In this document: in pieces, positions 50,591 to 60,076 of the stretch
Numbering within the stretch: position 1 is the stretch's first letter
Layout: every line of letters starts with the position of its first letter
NCBI GenBank assembly: GCA_910579615.1
Contig: CAJTUA010000014.1
Span: forward strand, 1-64,000
Reading direction: 5' to 3'
Length of the DNA stretch: 64,000 nucleotides
From: an uncultured Lachnospiraceae bacterium
GTDB taxonomy: Bacteria > Bacillota > Clostridia > Lachnospirales > Lachnospiraceae
Notes under the pieces: model-generated
Databases searched by the model: none
What the model saw: the letters and a program-made list of their open reading frames with translations, nothing else
Told to the model about the DNA's origin: nothing
Program-made: the position numbers and the translations under genes

Positions 50591-51588
50591 AAACAGAACT
50601 GACACAGAAGAATGGAAAGGGAAAAACCTCTCCTGCCATGGGACTTTCTGCACAGGCGGAAGTTTCCGGAAACGGGAAGGCTTCCGGCTCCCGGAAAAAG
50701 AGCTTGTTTCACACCGAAGGCTTTAAGGGCGGCGTTTTGCTCCTGCCTTACGGCGTCGTGTTCTCCATGTTCATCCTGGTGCCGGTTATCATCGCCATCG
50801 GGCTGTCCTTTACTTACTATGATGTTATCAACAAGCCAAGTTTCACAGGTTTATTAAATTATATCACGCTCTTTACGCAGGATGAGGTATTCTTAAAATA
50901 CGTCCTTCCGAACACGCTGCTGTATGCGCTTGTCGTAGGACCTGGCGGATACGCGCTTTCCTTCCTGTTGGCATGGATGCTCGCACAAATCCAGGCGGTT
51001 CCGCGCACGATTATCGCGCTTGCAATCTACACGCCGTCCATGCTTGGCCAGGTTTTCATCGGCGTTATCTGGAAGACCATCTTTTCGGGTGACCAGAGAG
51101 GTATCATCAATAACCTGCTGATGAAGATGGATATCATCGACCAGCCAATCCAGTTCCTTTTGACGAAGGACTATTTTATGGAAATCATGATTTTTGTTTC
51201 GCTCTGGTCCGCGATGGGTATCGGATTTTTGGCGATGATTTCCGGTATTTTAAATATCAACGATGAGCTTTATGAGGCAGCCTATGTGGACGGCATGAAA
51301 AACCGCTTCCAGGAGATTTTTTACATCACCATCCCTTCCATGAAGCCGCAGATGCTCTTTGGCGCGGTTATGGCGATTGTAAATGCTTTTAATATGGGTT
51401 GGATTGGCGTGACGCTCTCCGGGGCGAACCCAACACCCGAATACTCCGGGCAGCTCATCACGAACCACATTGACGATTACGGCTTTATCCGCTACGAGAT
51501 GGGCTACGCGGCTGCGGTATCCGTTGTGCTGCTGCTTGTGGTTTATCTGTTCAACAAGGTAGCGCAAAAGCTCTTTAGCGAAGATTAG
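50587..51588 (+). CDS. Sugar ABC transporter permease (first pair, MalF-type)
   Basis: 333 residues; ATG 50587 overlaps the previous stop by four bases and lies after AAAGGAGGGGGC. The long basic N-terminal tail is followed by six membrane helices. The binding-protein-dependent transport signature for contact with the ATPase lies in EAAYVDGMKNRFQEIFYITI, the EAA loop. It is one half of a heterodimeric CUT1 importer; the partner is the next gene. No ATPase gene lies nearby, so a shared MsmK-like ATPase elsewhere is likely to power it. Confidence 0.88.
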   Translation: MKTELTQKNGKGKTSPAMGLSAQAEVSGNGKASGSRKKSLFHTEGFKGGVLLLPYGVVFSMFILVPVIIAIGLSFTYYDVINKPSFTGLLNYITLFTQDEVFLKYVLPNTLLYALVVGPGGYALSFLLAWMLAQIQAVPRTIIALAIYTPSMLGQVFIGVIWKTIFSGDQRGIINNLLMKMDIIDQPIQFLLTKDYFMEIMIFVSLWSAMGIGFLAMISGILNINDELYEAAYVDGMKNRFQEIFYITIPSMKPQMLFGAVMAIVNAFNMGWIGVTLSGANPTPEYSGQLITNHIDDYGFIRYEMGYAAAVSVVLLLVVYLFNKVAQKLFSED

Positions 51589-51599
51589 TGGAGGCCATT

Positions 51600-52493
51600 A
51601 TGAAGCAGGGAAAAAGAAAAAAGAAGAGCCGTTTTGCGGGCTCAAGGATAAATCCGAAGGGGTTTTCGTCGGGGCAGGTAAAGTTTTACTGCATCCTGCT
51701 GCCGCTGTCCATCTTCATGATTATCCCGGTCATTTATATTATTAACCAGGCGTTTAAGCCGCTCGGCGAGCTGTTTGCCTTCCCGCCGACCATCATTGCA
51801 AAGAACCCGACCTTAAAGAATTTTAAGGATTTGTTTGAGCTGTCGGGGACGACGGGCGTGCCAATGTCAAGATATCTGCTGAACTCGCTGATTGTGACAA
51901 TTTTGACCGTGGTGTTAAACCTTGTCATTACGGTTACGGCGGCATATGTCTTTTCAAAAAAGAAATTTAAGGGGAACAAAGCGCTTTTTGGCTTAAACCA
52001 GCTGGCGCTGATGTTCGTGCCGACGGCGGTGGCGGTGCCGCGCTATATCGTCATTGTGAGGATGGGCATGATTGATACCTGGTGGGCGCACATCCTGCCG
52101 CTGATTGCGATGCCGGTCGGTCTGTTCCTTGTAAAACAGTTCGTGGACCAGATTCCGGACGCGCTGATTGAGGCAGCGGTCATGGACGGGGCAAACGATG
52201 TAACAATTATTTTTAAGGTCATTATCCCGCTGACCAAACCGGCGCTTGCGACTTCGGTCGTACTGACATTCCAACAGGTATGGGGCGCGGTCGAGGCATC
52301 GAACAATTTTATCACGGACGATTCGATGCGGACACTTGCCTTTTACTTAAACTCGATTGCGACGAACAACACGGTTGCGGCACAGGGCATGGTGGCGGCG
52401 GCATCGGTCATTCTGTTCTTGCCGACACTGATTATCTTTATCTGTATGCAGTCGCAGGTTATGAACACGATGAGCCATTCGGGCATCAAATAA
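51600..52493 (+). CDS. Carbohydrate ABC transporter permease (first pair, MalG-type)
   Basis: 297 residues from ATG 51600; TGGAGG lies directly upstream, so I reject the GTG at 51588. Six membrane helices, beginning VKFYCILLPLSIFMIIPVIY, and the EAA loop IEAAVMDGANDVTIIFKVII. With the preceding gene it forms a CUT1-type permease pair for the binding proteins at 45701 and 47663. The stop codon precedes the next gene by 15 bases. Confidence 0.88.
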   Translation: MKQGKRKKKSRFAGSRINPKGFSSGQVKFYCILLPLSIFMIIPVIYIINQAFKPLGELFAFPPTIIAKNPTLKNFKDLFELSGTTGVPMSRYLLNSLIVTILTVVLNLVITVTAAYVFSKKKFKGNKALFGLNQLALMFVPTAVAVPRYIVIVRMGMIDTWWAHILPLIAMPVGLFLVKQFVDQIPDALIEAAVMDGANDVTIIFKVIIPLTKPALATSVVLTFQQVWGAVEASNNFITDDSMRTLAFYLNSIATNNTVAAQGMVAAASVILFLPTLIIFICMQSQVMNTMSHSGIK

Positions 52494-52508
52494 GAGAGGG
52501 GGGCGAAT

Positions 52509-54557
52509 ATGAAAAAACAAAGAAGAAAGATACAAATAGCCTTGTTGTTTGCCGCCCTGCTCTTTGCCATCCATCCGGCAGGTGCGCTGCTTGCCTCGCA
52601 GGCAACCAGTTATACCTATACCCTTGATGACAACGATGATTTTGTGCGGACACAGGATGCCTACCTCCCGGAGCGCACGATTACGGACTTGGGGCTTAAG
52701 ACACCGCAGGACCTCTTTGTTGACAAAGCGAATATGCTTTATATCGCGGATAGCGGCAACCGCAGGATTGTCAAGTATGATATATATGAAGGCCAGGTGG
52801 CAGCCGTTCTTTCGCATGATGGTTTCACCAACCCAAAGGGTATTTTTGTCACGGAGGAGGGCGATATTTACGTGGCGGATGCCGGGGCAAAGACCGTGTT
52901 TCGCTTCTCGGAGGATTTTGCATTAAAGGAGGCCTTTGAAAAACCGGATACCCCGCTGTTTTCTGACACAAATTTCGAGCCAAACAAAATCGCGGTCGAT
53001 AAAAGCGGCAATATGTATATTATCGGTGAGGGCGTGTACAGCGGGGTTATCCAGCTCTCGCACACAGGTGATTTCCTTGGGTATTTTACCGTGAACAAAT
53101 CGAAGGTCAATTTCAAAGAAGCACTGCAGCGCCTGATTTTTTCAAGGGAGCAGCTTGAGAACATGCTGGATGTTGTGCCGACCACCTTCTCCAATGTGTT
53201 CTTAGATGGCCAGGGGATTGTTTACACAACGACGATGGGGGATTTCCGCAATGCGGTAAAGAAACATAACACCTCCGGCGGCAATATGTTCAAGGACACT
53301 GTGTACAGCATCAGTGCCAACATCGCGGATATTTATGTGGACGCGCAGGGAATCATCTATTCCTGTGACACAAGCGGTATGGTGGATGTCCATTCACCAA
53401 GCGGGGAGCTTATTTTCTCCTTCGGTTCCAACCAAAGCAATATGGATGTGGCGGGGCTTTATTCCTCCCTTCCGTCCGTGGCAGTGGATGTGGATGGGAA
53501 TGTATGGACGGTCGATGGCGATAAGGGATACCTTACCTCCTTTCGCCCGACCGATTATGCGCAGATGGTTTATGAGGCGATGGCACTCTATGAGCAGGGG
53601 CTTTACGAGGAGTCCATGGACAAATGGAATGAGGTGCTGCGCTTAAACCAGATGTCCGTGCTCGCGCACGACGGTGTCGGGAAAGCATATTTCCACGCCG
53701 GGCTGTATGCGGAGGCGATGGAGCATTTTAAGGTGGCGGGCAACCGTTCCTATTACTCCGAAGCATTCTGGGAGGTGCGCAACGAGAAGATTCAGAAGGT
53801 TCTTCCGGTTGCCTTTATCCTTGTGGTCGTACTTTTTATCGCTATGAAAGTGATTTCCCTGCTTGACCGCAAGAAGCGCAGGATAAAACACGCGAAGGAA
53901 GCCTTCTCACAGCAGATTGCAAAGCTTCCGGTCTTAAGGGATTTGCAGCTTGCAAAAAAGATTTCCCGTTCGCCTTCGAACATGTATTATGAAATCCGCA
54001 GGCACCGGATGGGCAGTGTGTGGGGCGCGACCGCAATCTATGCCATCTTCTTTGTTGTCTATATGCTTTACCAGACAAAGAAGGGGTTTATCTACCAGTA
54101 TGTGGCGGTGGAAGACATGGATATCGGCGGCATTGTCGTGGGATTTTTCGTCCTGCTTCTGCTCTTTATTTTCTGCAACTGGCTTGTGACTTCCATCACG
54201 GACGGCGACGGAACCTTAGCGCAGGTATACATGATACCGGCTTACGGCTCCCTGCCCCTTCTGGTGATGTTGGCACTGATTACCGTGTGCTCCTACGGCA
54301 TGACCTACAACGAATCCTTCCTGCTTACGATTATGCTGATTGTGGGTGCGGTCTGGTCAATTATTCTGATTTTCCTCGGATTTTTGACCGTCCATGACTA
54401 CTCCGGCAAGGAGACCGTAAAGAGTATTATTCTGACCGTCATCTTTATGATTATCGCGGCGGTCATGGTATTGATTGTTATGATAATGTGCGAGGATTTG
54501 TACGAATTCCTCTACACGATAGGACAGGAGGTGCTGCGCAATGTCTGGAACCAGTAA
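52509..54557 (+). CDS. NHL-repeat, TPR and multi-helix membrane protein (Yip1-like C-terminus)
   Basis: 682 residues from ATG 52509 after GAGAGGGGGG. A secretion signal (IALLFAALLFAIHPAGALLA) precedes an NHL beta-propeller (repeats such as LFVDKANMLYIADSGNRRIV and IFVTEEGDIYVADAGAKTV, about residues 55-345). A short TPR stretch follows (ALYEQGLYEESMDKWNEVLR, AYFHAGLYAEAMEHFKVAG), then a helix near 435-455 and five further membrane helices that resemble Yip1-family segments. The propeller faces outward and may bind glycan or a partner. It lies between the permease pair and DUF5696 and overlaps the latter by 17 bases. Function unknown; accessory role in the glucan system inferred. Confidence 0.7.
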   Translation: MKKQRRKIQIALLFAALLFAIHPAGALLASQATSYTYTLDDNDDFVRTQDAYLPERTITDLGLKTPQDLFVDKANMLYIADSGNRRIVKYDIYEGQVAAVLSHDGFTNPKGIFVTEEGDIYVADAGAKTVFRFSEDFALKEAFEKPDTPLFSDTNFEPNKIAVDKSGNMYIIGEGVYSGVIQLSHTGDFLGYFTVNKSKVNFKEALQRLIFSREQLENMLDVVPTTFSNVFLDGQGIVYTTTMGDFRNAVKKHNTSGGNMFKDTVYSISANIADIYVDAQGIIYSCDTSGMVDVHSPSGELIFSFGSNQSNMDVAGLYSSLPSVAVDVDGNVWTVDGDKGYLTSFRPTDYAQMVYEAMALYEQGLYEESMDKWNEVLRLNQMSVLAHDGVGKAYFHAGLYAEAMEHFKVAGNRSYYSEAFWEVRNEKIQKVLPVAFILVVVLFIAMKVISLLDRKKRRIKHAKEAFSQQIAKLPVLRDLQLAKKISRSPSNMYYEIRRHRMGSVWGATAIYAIFFVVYMLYQTKKGFIYQYVAVEDMDIGGIVVGFFVLLLLFIFCNWLVTSITDGDGTLAQVYMIPAYGSLPLLVMLALITVCSYGMTYNESFLLTIMLIVGAVWSIILIFLGFLTVHDYSGKETVKSIILTVIFMIIAAVMVLIVMIMCEDLYEFLYTIGQEVLRNVWNQ

Positions 54558-56967
54558 AAAGAAAAAAATAATAGCGGGAGTTCTTTTGGCCAGCCTTCTC
54601 CTTGGGATTTCCACGGTGGCTTACGCAAAGACCTACCTTCCGACAGGCAGGGACACGAAGCTGCCGCCGGACAAAGTGACGTATGATATTGTAAAGCTGG
54701 ATGCGTATCAGCTGCTGTATGAAACGGACACGATGCGCTACTATTACCGCGAGGACCGCGATATCATCGCAATCGAGGATAAGAGAAGCGGCTATGTCTG
54801 GAAGACTGGCGCGGATGTCGCTTTTTCCGCCGACTTAAACGCCGCCGTGAATGCGGCAGCAACCCCGGAGGAAAAAGCAGCCGTAGCGGAGCCGAAGGAA
54901 GCGAGCATGAATTCAACCTATGTCGGGATTGCCAATTCCCTTGTCACGGTGGAATATTACGAGTCCGATACCATCAAAAATATCAGCTCCGCCTCAAAGG
55001 ACGGTGTAAGCTCACAGCTTGTCACGCTCAATGACAATCCGGCGACAAGACGGCTTGACGTGGATTTTTCCGCGATTAACCTGCAGATGAAGGTGTACAT
55101 TACCTTCCTTGAGGACTCCATCCGGTATGAAATTCCTTACGAGGAGATTACGGGCGAGGGCAAGAAAATGTTAGCGTCCGTGCTGCTTACGCCATTCCTT
55201 GGTGCTTCCGGCGGCGAGGCGGCGTACTGGGATTCAGAAACCGGGGCGTATGGGGAAACAGAAAAGAAATATATGGCACCGGGCTATGTTTTTGTGCCGG
55301 ACGGCTGCGGCGGCCTGATTCGCTTTGCCGACAATGCGGTGTCCTTTACGGAATATATCGGGGACGTGTACGGACCTGACCTGAGCACGGAAACGTATTA
55401 CACCTCGAGCTTAAATGATGCGGTGCCGCTTAAAAATCCGGTGATGCCGGTGTTCGGGATTGCGCACGGCGATTCGCAGGCGGCGTTTGTTGCCTACGCG
55501 GAATCCGGCGCGGAGTATATGGAAATTATCGTGCGCCCGGATGAGAACAAAAAAGTAAAGTACACCTGGGGCTACCCGCGTTTTGAGTACAATCTCTCGT
55601 ATTTCCAGGTATACAATAAGCAGGGGGCAGGGTATTTCTCCATGATGGCGGAACCGCAGCATGCCGATGTTTCCATGACCTACACCTTCCTTGAGGGCGA
55701 TGGCAGCGACGGGAAGAGCTTTGCGGCAGATTATACCGGGATGGCGGCAGCCTACCGCGCGCACCTGATTGAGCAGGGGATTTTAGAGCCGATTGGCGGC
55801 GTCGGGGAGGGGCAGGATATCCCGCTGCGCCTTGACTTTATCATGGCGGACGCAAAGAGCGGCCTGCTTGGGAATGAGCAGGTGGTTGTGACAACGGTAG
55901 ACGGCGTGGATGAAATCCTAAGCGCCATCACGCAGGGCGGGATAAAAAACGTCAATGCCGGACTGATTGGCTGGCAGAAAAACGGCGAGACATTAACCCG
56001 CCCGGACAAGGTGAAGTATTCCGGGAAAATCGGAAGCTCTGGCGCGTTTAGGGATTTGCTTGCAAAATACGAAAAGCAGGGGATTGATATTTCCTACTCG
56101 CGCGAGATGGCAACCATCAACCGGGAGATGACAGGGTATTACAACACCGCCGCAAAGCATGTCAATACATGGTATGTGGAGGTGGACGAGAGCATGATTC
56201 TGCCGCAGAATGTGCCGGTGGCAACCTTTGGCCGCGCAACGCCGAGGAAGGTCGCGGCGTGGACGAAGACGCTCGCGGATAAATTAAAAAAGACGAGCAG
56301 TTCCATTACGCTTGATGGCATTTCGAATATCCTGACCGGAACTTATGAGCGCGACGGTGTGGATTTCTCCATCACGGAGGCGATTGCACTTTATCAGGAT
56401 ACGCTCGCCGGAATCCATTCGGATTTGAAGCTGAACCTGGTCAATCCAAATATGTATCTTTGGAAATACACGGACCGTTATCTGCAGATGCCTGTTGGCA
56501 CCTCACAGTATGTGTTTGAGACGGACACGGTGCCGTTTTTACAGCTTGTGCTCCATGGAACGATGGAGATGTACGCGCCGTACTCCAATTTCTCGTTCTA
56601 TGCGCAGTCCGATATCCTAAAGATGATTGACTATAATATGTCGCCGTCCTTTATCTTGTCCGAGGAGCCGTCCTATTACCTTGCGGATACGGTATCTTCC
56701 GACTTGTATTCGACGGAGTTTGCACAGTACGAGGCGTTGATTGATACGATTTATGGTACGGTCAATGCGGTGCTTTCAAATGTATCGGGCTTTGAATGGA
56801 CAGACCGCACGGTGCTGATGGACGGTGTTATTTTAAATACTTATAAAAAAGGCCAGGAAACGCGCTATGTGGTAATCAATTACACGGATAACCAGATTTC
56901 CTGGCAGGGCAATGAGATTGGCGGCCTAAGCGCAGAGGTAATTTCTTCCGGGGAAGGGGTGAGATGA
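54541..56967 (+). CDS. DUF5696 secreted/anchored protein
   Basis: 808 residues; ATG 54541 after GGAGGTGCTGCGCA and overlapping the previous gene by 17 bases. An N-terminal helix (IIAGVLLASLLLGISTVAYA) acts as signal or anchor. The body (VKLDAYQLLYETDTMRYYYR, then GYVWKTGADVAFSADLNAA) matches the DUF5696 family commonly found in sugar-importer loci of Clostridia and Paenibacillus. The second half resembles a (beta/alpha) barrel (LRLDFIMADAKSGLLGNEQV, VNAGLIGWQKNGETLTRPDK), so it may be a glycosidase-like protein, but catalytic residues are not assigned. Partnership with the adjacent permeases is inferred. Confidence 0.7.
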   Translation: MSGTSKKKKIIAGVLLASLLLGISTVAYAKTYLPTGRDTKLPPDKVTYDIVKLDAYQLLYETDTMRYYYREDRDIIAIEDKRSGYVWKTGADVAFSADLNAAVNAAATPEEKAAVAEPKEASMNSTYVGIANSLVTVEYYESDTIKNISSASKDGVSSQLVTLNDNPATRRLDVDFSAINLQMKVYITFLEDSIRYEIPYEEITGEGKKMLASVLLTPFLGASGGEAAYWDSETGAYGETEKKYMAPGYVFVPDGCGGLIRFADNAVSFTEYIGDVYGPDLSTETYYTSSLNDAVPLKNPVMPVFGIAHGDSQAAFVAYAESGAEYMEIIVRPDENKKVKYTWGYPRFEYNLSYFQVYNKQGAGYFSMMAEPQHADVSMTYTFLEGDGSDGKSFAADYTGMAAAYRAHLIEQGILEPIGGVGEGQDIPLRLDFIMADAKSGLLGNEQVVVTTVDGVDEILSAITQGGIKNVNAGLIGWQKNGETLTRPDKVKYSGKIGSSGAFRDLLAKYEKQGIDISYSREMATINREMTGYYNTAAKHVNTWYVEVDESMILPQNVPVATFGRATPRKVAAWTKTLADKLKKTSSSITLDGISNILTGTYERDGVDFSITEAIALYQDTLAGIHSDLKLNLVNPNMYLWKYTDRYLQMPVGTSQYVFETDTVPFLQLVLHGTMEMYAPYSNFSFYAQSDILKMIDYNMSPSFILSEEPSYYLADTVSSDLYSTEFAQYEALIDTIYGTVNAVLSNVSGFEWTDRTVLMDGVILNTYKKGQETRYVVINYTDNQISWQGNEIGGLSAEVISSGEGVR

Positions 56968-57968
56968 TGAAAAAGCAGAACGAAAAACCGGTGCAGGAGA
57001 AAAAACAGGAAATCCAGCAGAAAAAAGACCAAAAACCTGAAATGCAGGGCGCAAAACCACAGGGGGATGCAGCGGTAAAAATCAACAGGAAAAAGGTCAA
57101 TGCCTACCAGCGCAGGCAGAACCGGCTCGGCTACCTGTTTATGATGCCATGGATTATCGGTTTTGTGATTTTTACCCTGTTTCCGTTTGCTGCGACCATC
57201 TACTTAAGCTTTACGGATGTCCGCACGAGCATACTCGGGTGGGAGATTGATTTTATCGGGATGGCAAACTATGTGACCGCATTTTTCAAGAACACGGAAT
57301 TTGTTCCGGCATTGCTTTCCTTCCTTGCCATGATTATCCCGTACACCTTTGTGGTTATCATCGTCTCCTTTATCATCGCTTACCTGATGAGCAAGCTGAC
57401 AAAGTTCCGCGGAACATTCCGCACCATCTATTTCCTTCCGGTTATCATTATGTCAGGACCTGTCATGTCGCAGATTCTCGACGCGAATGTGTCCGAGCAT
57501 ATGGAGGAGGTCAGCCGCTATGACGGGCTCTTTATCATGAACATGATTGAGAGCTACTCACCGCAGTTTGCACACACGCTTGGCGGTGTGCTTGATGAAC
57601 TCTCGGTGATTTTATGGTTTACCGGAATCCCGATTGTACTCTTTATCAACGGCTTACAGAAAATCAATCCGAGCCTGTTTGAAGCGGCGAAGATTGACTC
57701 GGCAAACAGCTGGCAGATTTTGTGGAAAATTATTATCCCGCTGATTAAGCCGATTGCGTTGGTGTGTACGATTTTTACGATTGCGCAGCTTGGTACTTAC
57801 GATACCAACCCGGTTTACGACTTGATTAAGACCGCCACCGGAAATATGAGCGGCGGACTTGGCTACGCGGCGACCTACGCATGGATTTACAGCCTGATTG
57901 TGCTGTTGATTATCGGTATTGCCTTCCTGATTTTTAAGGACAGGAAAGAAAAGAAGAGAGGAGTATGA
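56964..57968 (+). CDS. Sugar ABC transporter permease (second pair)
   Basis: 334 residues, start within ATGATG at 56964 overlapping the DUF5696 stop. A highly charged Lys/Gln tail (about residues 1-50) comes first. Six membrane helices begin at GYLFMMPWIIGFVIFTLFPF. The EAA loop reads FEAAKIDSANSWQILWKIII. It forms the second CUT1 permease pair of the locus with the next gene. Having two complete pairs indicates two related importers or two oligosaccharide size classes. Confidence 0.88.
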   Translation: MMKKQNEKPVQEKKQEIQQKKDQKPEMQGAKPQGDAAVKINRKKVNAYQRRQNRLGYLFMMPWIIGFVIFTLFPFAATIYLSFTDVRTSILGWEIDFIGMANYVTAFFKNTEFVPALLSFLAMIIPYTFVVIIVSFIIAYLMSKLTKFRGTFRTIYFLPVIIMSGPVMSQILDANVSEHMEEVSRYDGLFIMNMIESYSPQFAHTLGGVLDELSVILWFTGIPIVLFINGLQKINPSLFEAAKIDSANSWQILWKIIIPLIKPIALVCTIFTIAQLGTYDTNPVYDLIKTATGNMSGGLGYAATYAWIYSLIVLLIIGIAFLIFKDRKEKKRGV

Positions 57969-58885
57969 GCATGAAAAAGAAGAACAGGGCAGTGAACGTG
58001 TTTCCGAAAATCCAGAAGCTTCTGATTTACTTCGTTTTGATTTGCATCAGCTTCGTATTCCTGAAACCGATTTTTGGCATTATCTCAAAAACCTTTATGA
58101 GCACGGCGGATGTAATTGACCCTGCGGTGGAGTGGCTGCCGAAAAAATTCTCCCTTGCCAATATAAAGGTGGCAGCAAATGTGCTTAAGGTGGGCAAGAC
58201 GCTGACAAATTCCATTATGTTTTCCGGGATTTTGGCGATTTGCCAGACGGTGGTTTCGGCGCTGACCGGCTACGCGCTCTCGCGTTTTAATTTCAGATTC
58301 AAGCATTTCTGGTTTGTTATGATTTTGCTTGCATTTATTATACCGCTTCCGGTTTTGATGGTTCCGAGGCTGATGATGTTTGTCTCCTTCCAGGAAATGC
58401 TGCCGTTCAACCTGATTGGAACACCGATTCCGCAGGTGCTGATGGCATTGCTTGGGCAGGGTGTGTACTCGACCGTGTTGATATTGATATTTAACAATTT
58501 CTTTAACATGATTCCCCATGTGCTTGACGAGGCTGCCATGATTGACGGGGCGGGGCCGCTCAAGGTATTTTACCATGTGGTCATCAAAATGTCGCTTTCC
58601 ACGATACTGGTCGTATTCCTGTTTTCGTTTGTCTGGAACTGGAATGAAACTTATATCACCGGAACACTTTTGAGGAATTCCATCGAGCTGATGCCGGCAA
58701 AGCTCGGGCTGTTCAACTCGGAGTTTGACAGTATGGCATCCGCGTCGGGAAGTGCGTTTAAGATTAATGAGGCGTACAAAATGGCAGCGACCTTCCTCTC
58801 GATTGCACCGCTGCTTGTGCTGTACGCATTCGTGCAAAAGAGGTTCATACAGGGAATTGAGAATACAGGTATTACTGGTGAATAA
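57965..58885 (+). CDS. Carbohydrate ABC transporter permease (second pair)
   Basis: 306 residues, ATG 57965 after AGAGAGGAGT, overlapping the previous stop by four bases. Six helices starting LLIYFVLICISFVFLKPIF; the EAA loop reads DEAAMIDGAGPLKVFYHVVI. Partner of the preceding permease. GH16 follows after 23 bases. Confidence 0.88.
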   Translation: MSMKKKNRAVNVFPKIQKLLIYFVLICISFVFLKPIFGIISKTFMSTADVIDPAVEWLPKKFSLANIKVAANVLKVGKTLTNSIMFSGILAICQTVVSALTGYALSRFNFRFKHFWFVMILLAFIIPLPVLMVPRLMMFVSFQEMLPFNLIGTPIPQVLMALLGQGVYSTVLILIFNNFFNMIPHVLDEAAMIDGAGPLKVFYHVVIKMSLSTILVVFLFSFVWNWNETYITGTLLRNSIELMPAKLGLFNSEFDSMASASGSAFKINEAYKMAATFLSIAPLLVLYAFVQKRFIQGIENTGITGE

Positions 58886-58908
58886 AGCCGGAAAGGGGCA
58901 GGAAGAAG

Positions 58909-59922
58909 ATGTTGCATTTTAGGCTGAAAAAATTATGGTTTCCTGCGGCGCTTGCGCTTTTGCTGGCAGGATGCGGGAATGCGGGGAAGGAAGAAGGGGA
59001 GCCGACACAGGCTCCCATGGAGATGCCGACGCAGGCTCCGTCACCGACGGACTCCGGGAAGTGGCGCACGGGCAGCAAGGTTTCGGATGCCTATGTTGAC
59101 CCGGATGCGGTACCGACAGTTGACCCGGCGCGCATCAAGGCGACAGGGTTTGTGTACGATTACGATTCCCTGACGTATGAACTGGTCTGGTCGGATGAGT
59201 TTGACTATGAAGGTGCACCGGATGAGGAGAAATGGGGCTATGATATTGGGGGTTCTGGCTGGGGCAACCATGAGCTGCAAAATTATACCGAAGGGGACAA
59301 TGTTACCGTCGCGGACGGGGTAATGACAATCGAGGCGAGGAAAGAAAAGCTTGGCGAGATGGATTACACCTCGACAAGACTGGTTTCGCGCGGCAAGGGT
59401 GACTGGCTGTACGGGAAATTTGAAATATGTGCAAAGCTTCCGACAGGGAAGGGGACATGGCCGGCAATCTGGATGCTGCCAACCGACTGGGCTTACGGGG
59501 ACTGGCCTGCTTCCGGGGAAATTGACATTATGGAGCATGTCGGCTATGACCAGAATCTCATCCATGCCACCGTGCACACAAAATCCTACAACCATTCCAT
59601 CGGCACGCAGAAGTCGGCAACGCGGCGCGTGGAGGGGGTGAGCGAGGAATTCCATGTCTACACGTTAGAATGGCTGCCGGATAAGATTATCATGTCGATG
59701 GACGGGGTGGAGTATTTTACATTTGAGCCGACCAAATATAAGAGCACGCCAACCTCCGACGAGTGGCCGTTTGACAAGCGGATGCACCTTCTGATAAACT
59801 TCGCAGTCGGCGGGGACTGGGGCGGCGCGCGCGGCGTGGACGAATCCATTTTCCCGCAGCAGTTTGTCATCGATTACGTGCGGATATACCAGAGCCCGGA
59901 AATCACGGAACTCACAAAATAA
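58909..59922 (+). CDS. GH16 family beta-glucanase (laminarinase-like lipoprotein)
   Basis: 337 residues from ATG 58909 after GGGGCAGGAAGAAG. The lipoprotein signal ends LLLAGCG, followed by a Pro/Thr/Gln linker to about residue 45. The GH16 fold follows (LVWSDEFDYEGAPDEEKWGY), with the catalytic motif G-E204-I-D206-I-M-E209 in WPASGEIDIMEHVGY. The inserted Met in ExDxxE is typical of laminarinases and other beta-1,3-glucanases, not lichenases. It retains configuration and cuts internal beta-1,3 links in laminarin, curdlan or callose outside the cell, releasing oligosaccharides for the importers. Length is normal. Confidence 0.9.
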   Translation: MLHFRLKKLWFPAALALLLAGCGNAGKEEGEPTQAPMEMPTQAPSPTDSGKWRTGSKVSDAYVDPDAVPTVDPARIKATGFVYDYDSLTYELVWSDEFDYEGAPDEEKWGYDIGGSGWGNHELQNYTEGDNVTVADGVMTIEARKEKLGEMDYTSTRLVSRGKGDWLYGKFEICAKLPTGKGTWPAIWMLPTDWAYGDWPASGEIDIMEHVGYDQNLIHATVHTKSYNHSIGTQKSATRRVEGVSEEFHVYTLEWLPDKIIMSMDGVEYFTFEPTKYKSTPTSDEWPFDKRMHLLINFAVGGDWGGARGVDESIFPQQFVIDYVRIYQSPEITELTK

Positions 59923-59933
59923 CGCGGAATCGG

Positions 59934-60060
59934 GGGATTCTGCGGAACTTAAATCAGCAGAATCCCGGACAGTACCCCGGAAGGATTTTTATGGGAGCGA
60001 GGCGGACAGAAAAATGCTTCCAAAAATGTGGGTACGGGGAGGGATTCTGCGGAACTTAAA
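59934..60060 (+). ncRNA. Structured intercistronic element, copy A
   Basis: P1: GGGATTCTGC (59934-59943) pairs with GCAGAATCCC (59957-59966), loop GGAACTTAAATCA. P2: GTACCC (59972-59977) with GGGTAC (60030-60035), then GGAAGGATTTTT (59979-59990) with AAAAATGCTTCC (60010-60021, one mismatch), capped by a GGAGCGAGGCGGA-containing loop. GGGATTCTGCGGAACTTAAA occurs at 59934-59953 and again at 60041-60060, so the 3' half of P1 can pair with either copy; with the second copy it would enclose P2. Copy B (63394-63517) keeps these pairings with different bases. The last repeat abuts the phosphorylase ribosome binding site. I know no described family with this form. Confidence 0.6.
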
Positions 60061-60076
60061 AAGGGGGAAAACAAAG

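Noticed and set aside
59864..60076. N-terminal extension of the phosphorylase
   Set aside because: It overlaps the GH16 end and the structured element; a good ribosome binding site supports ATG 60077.
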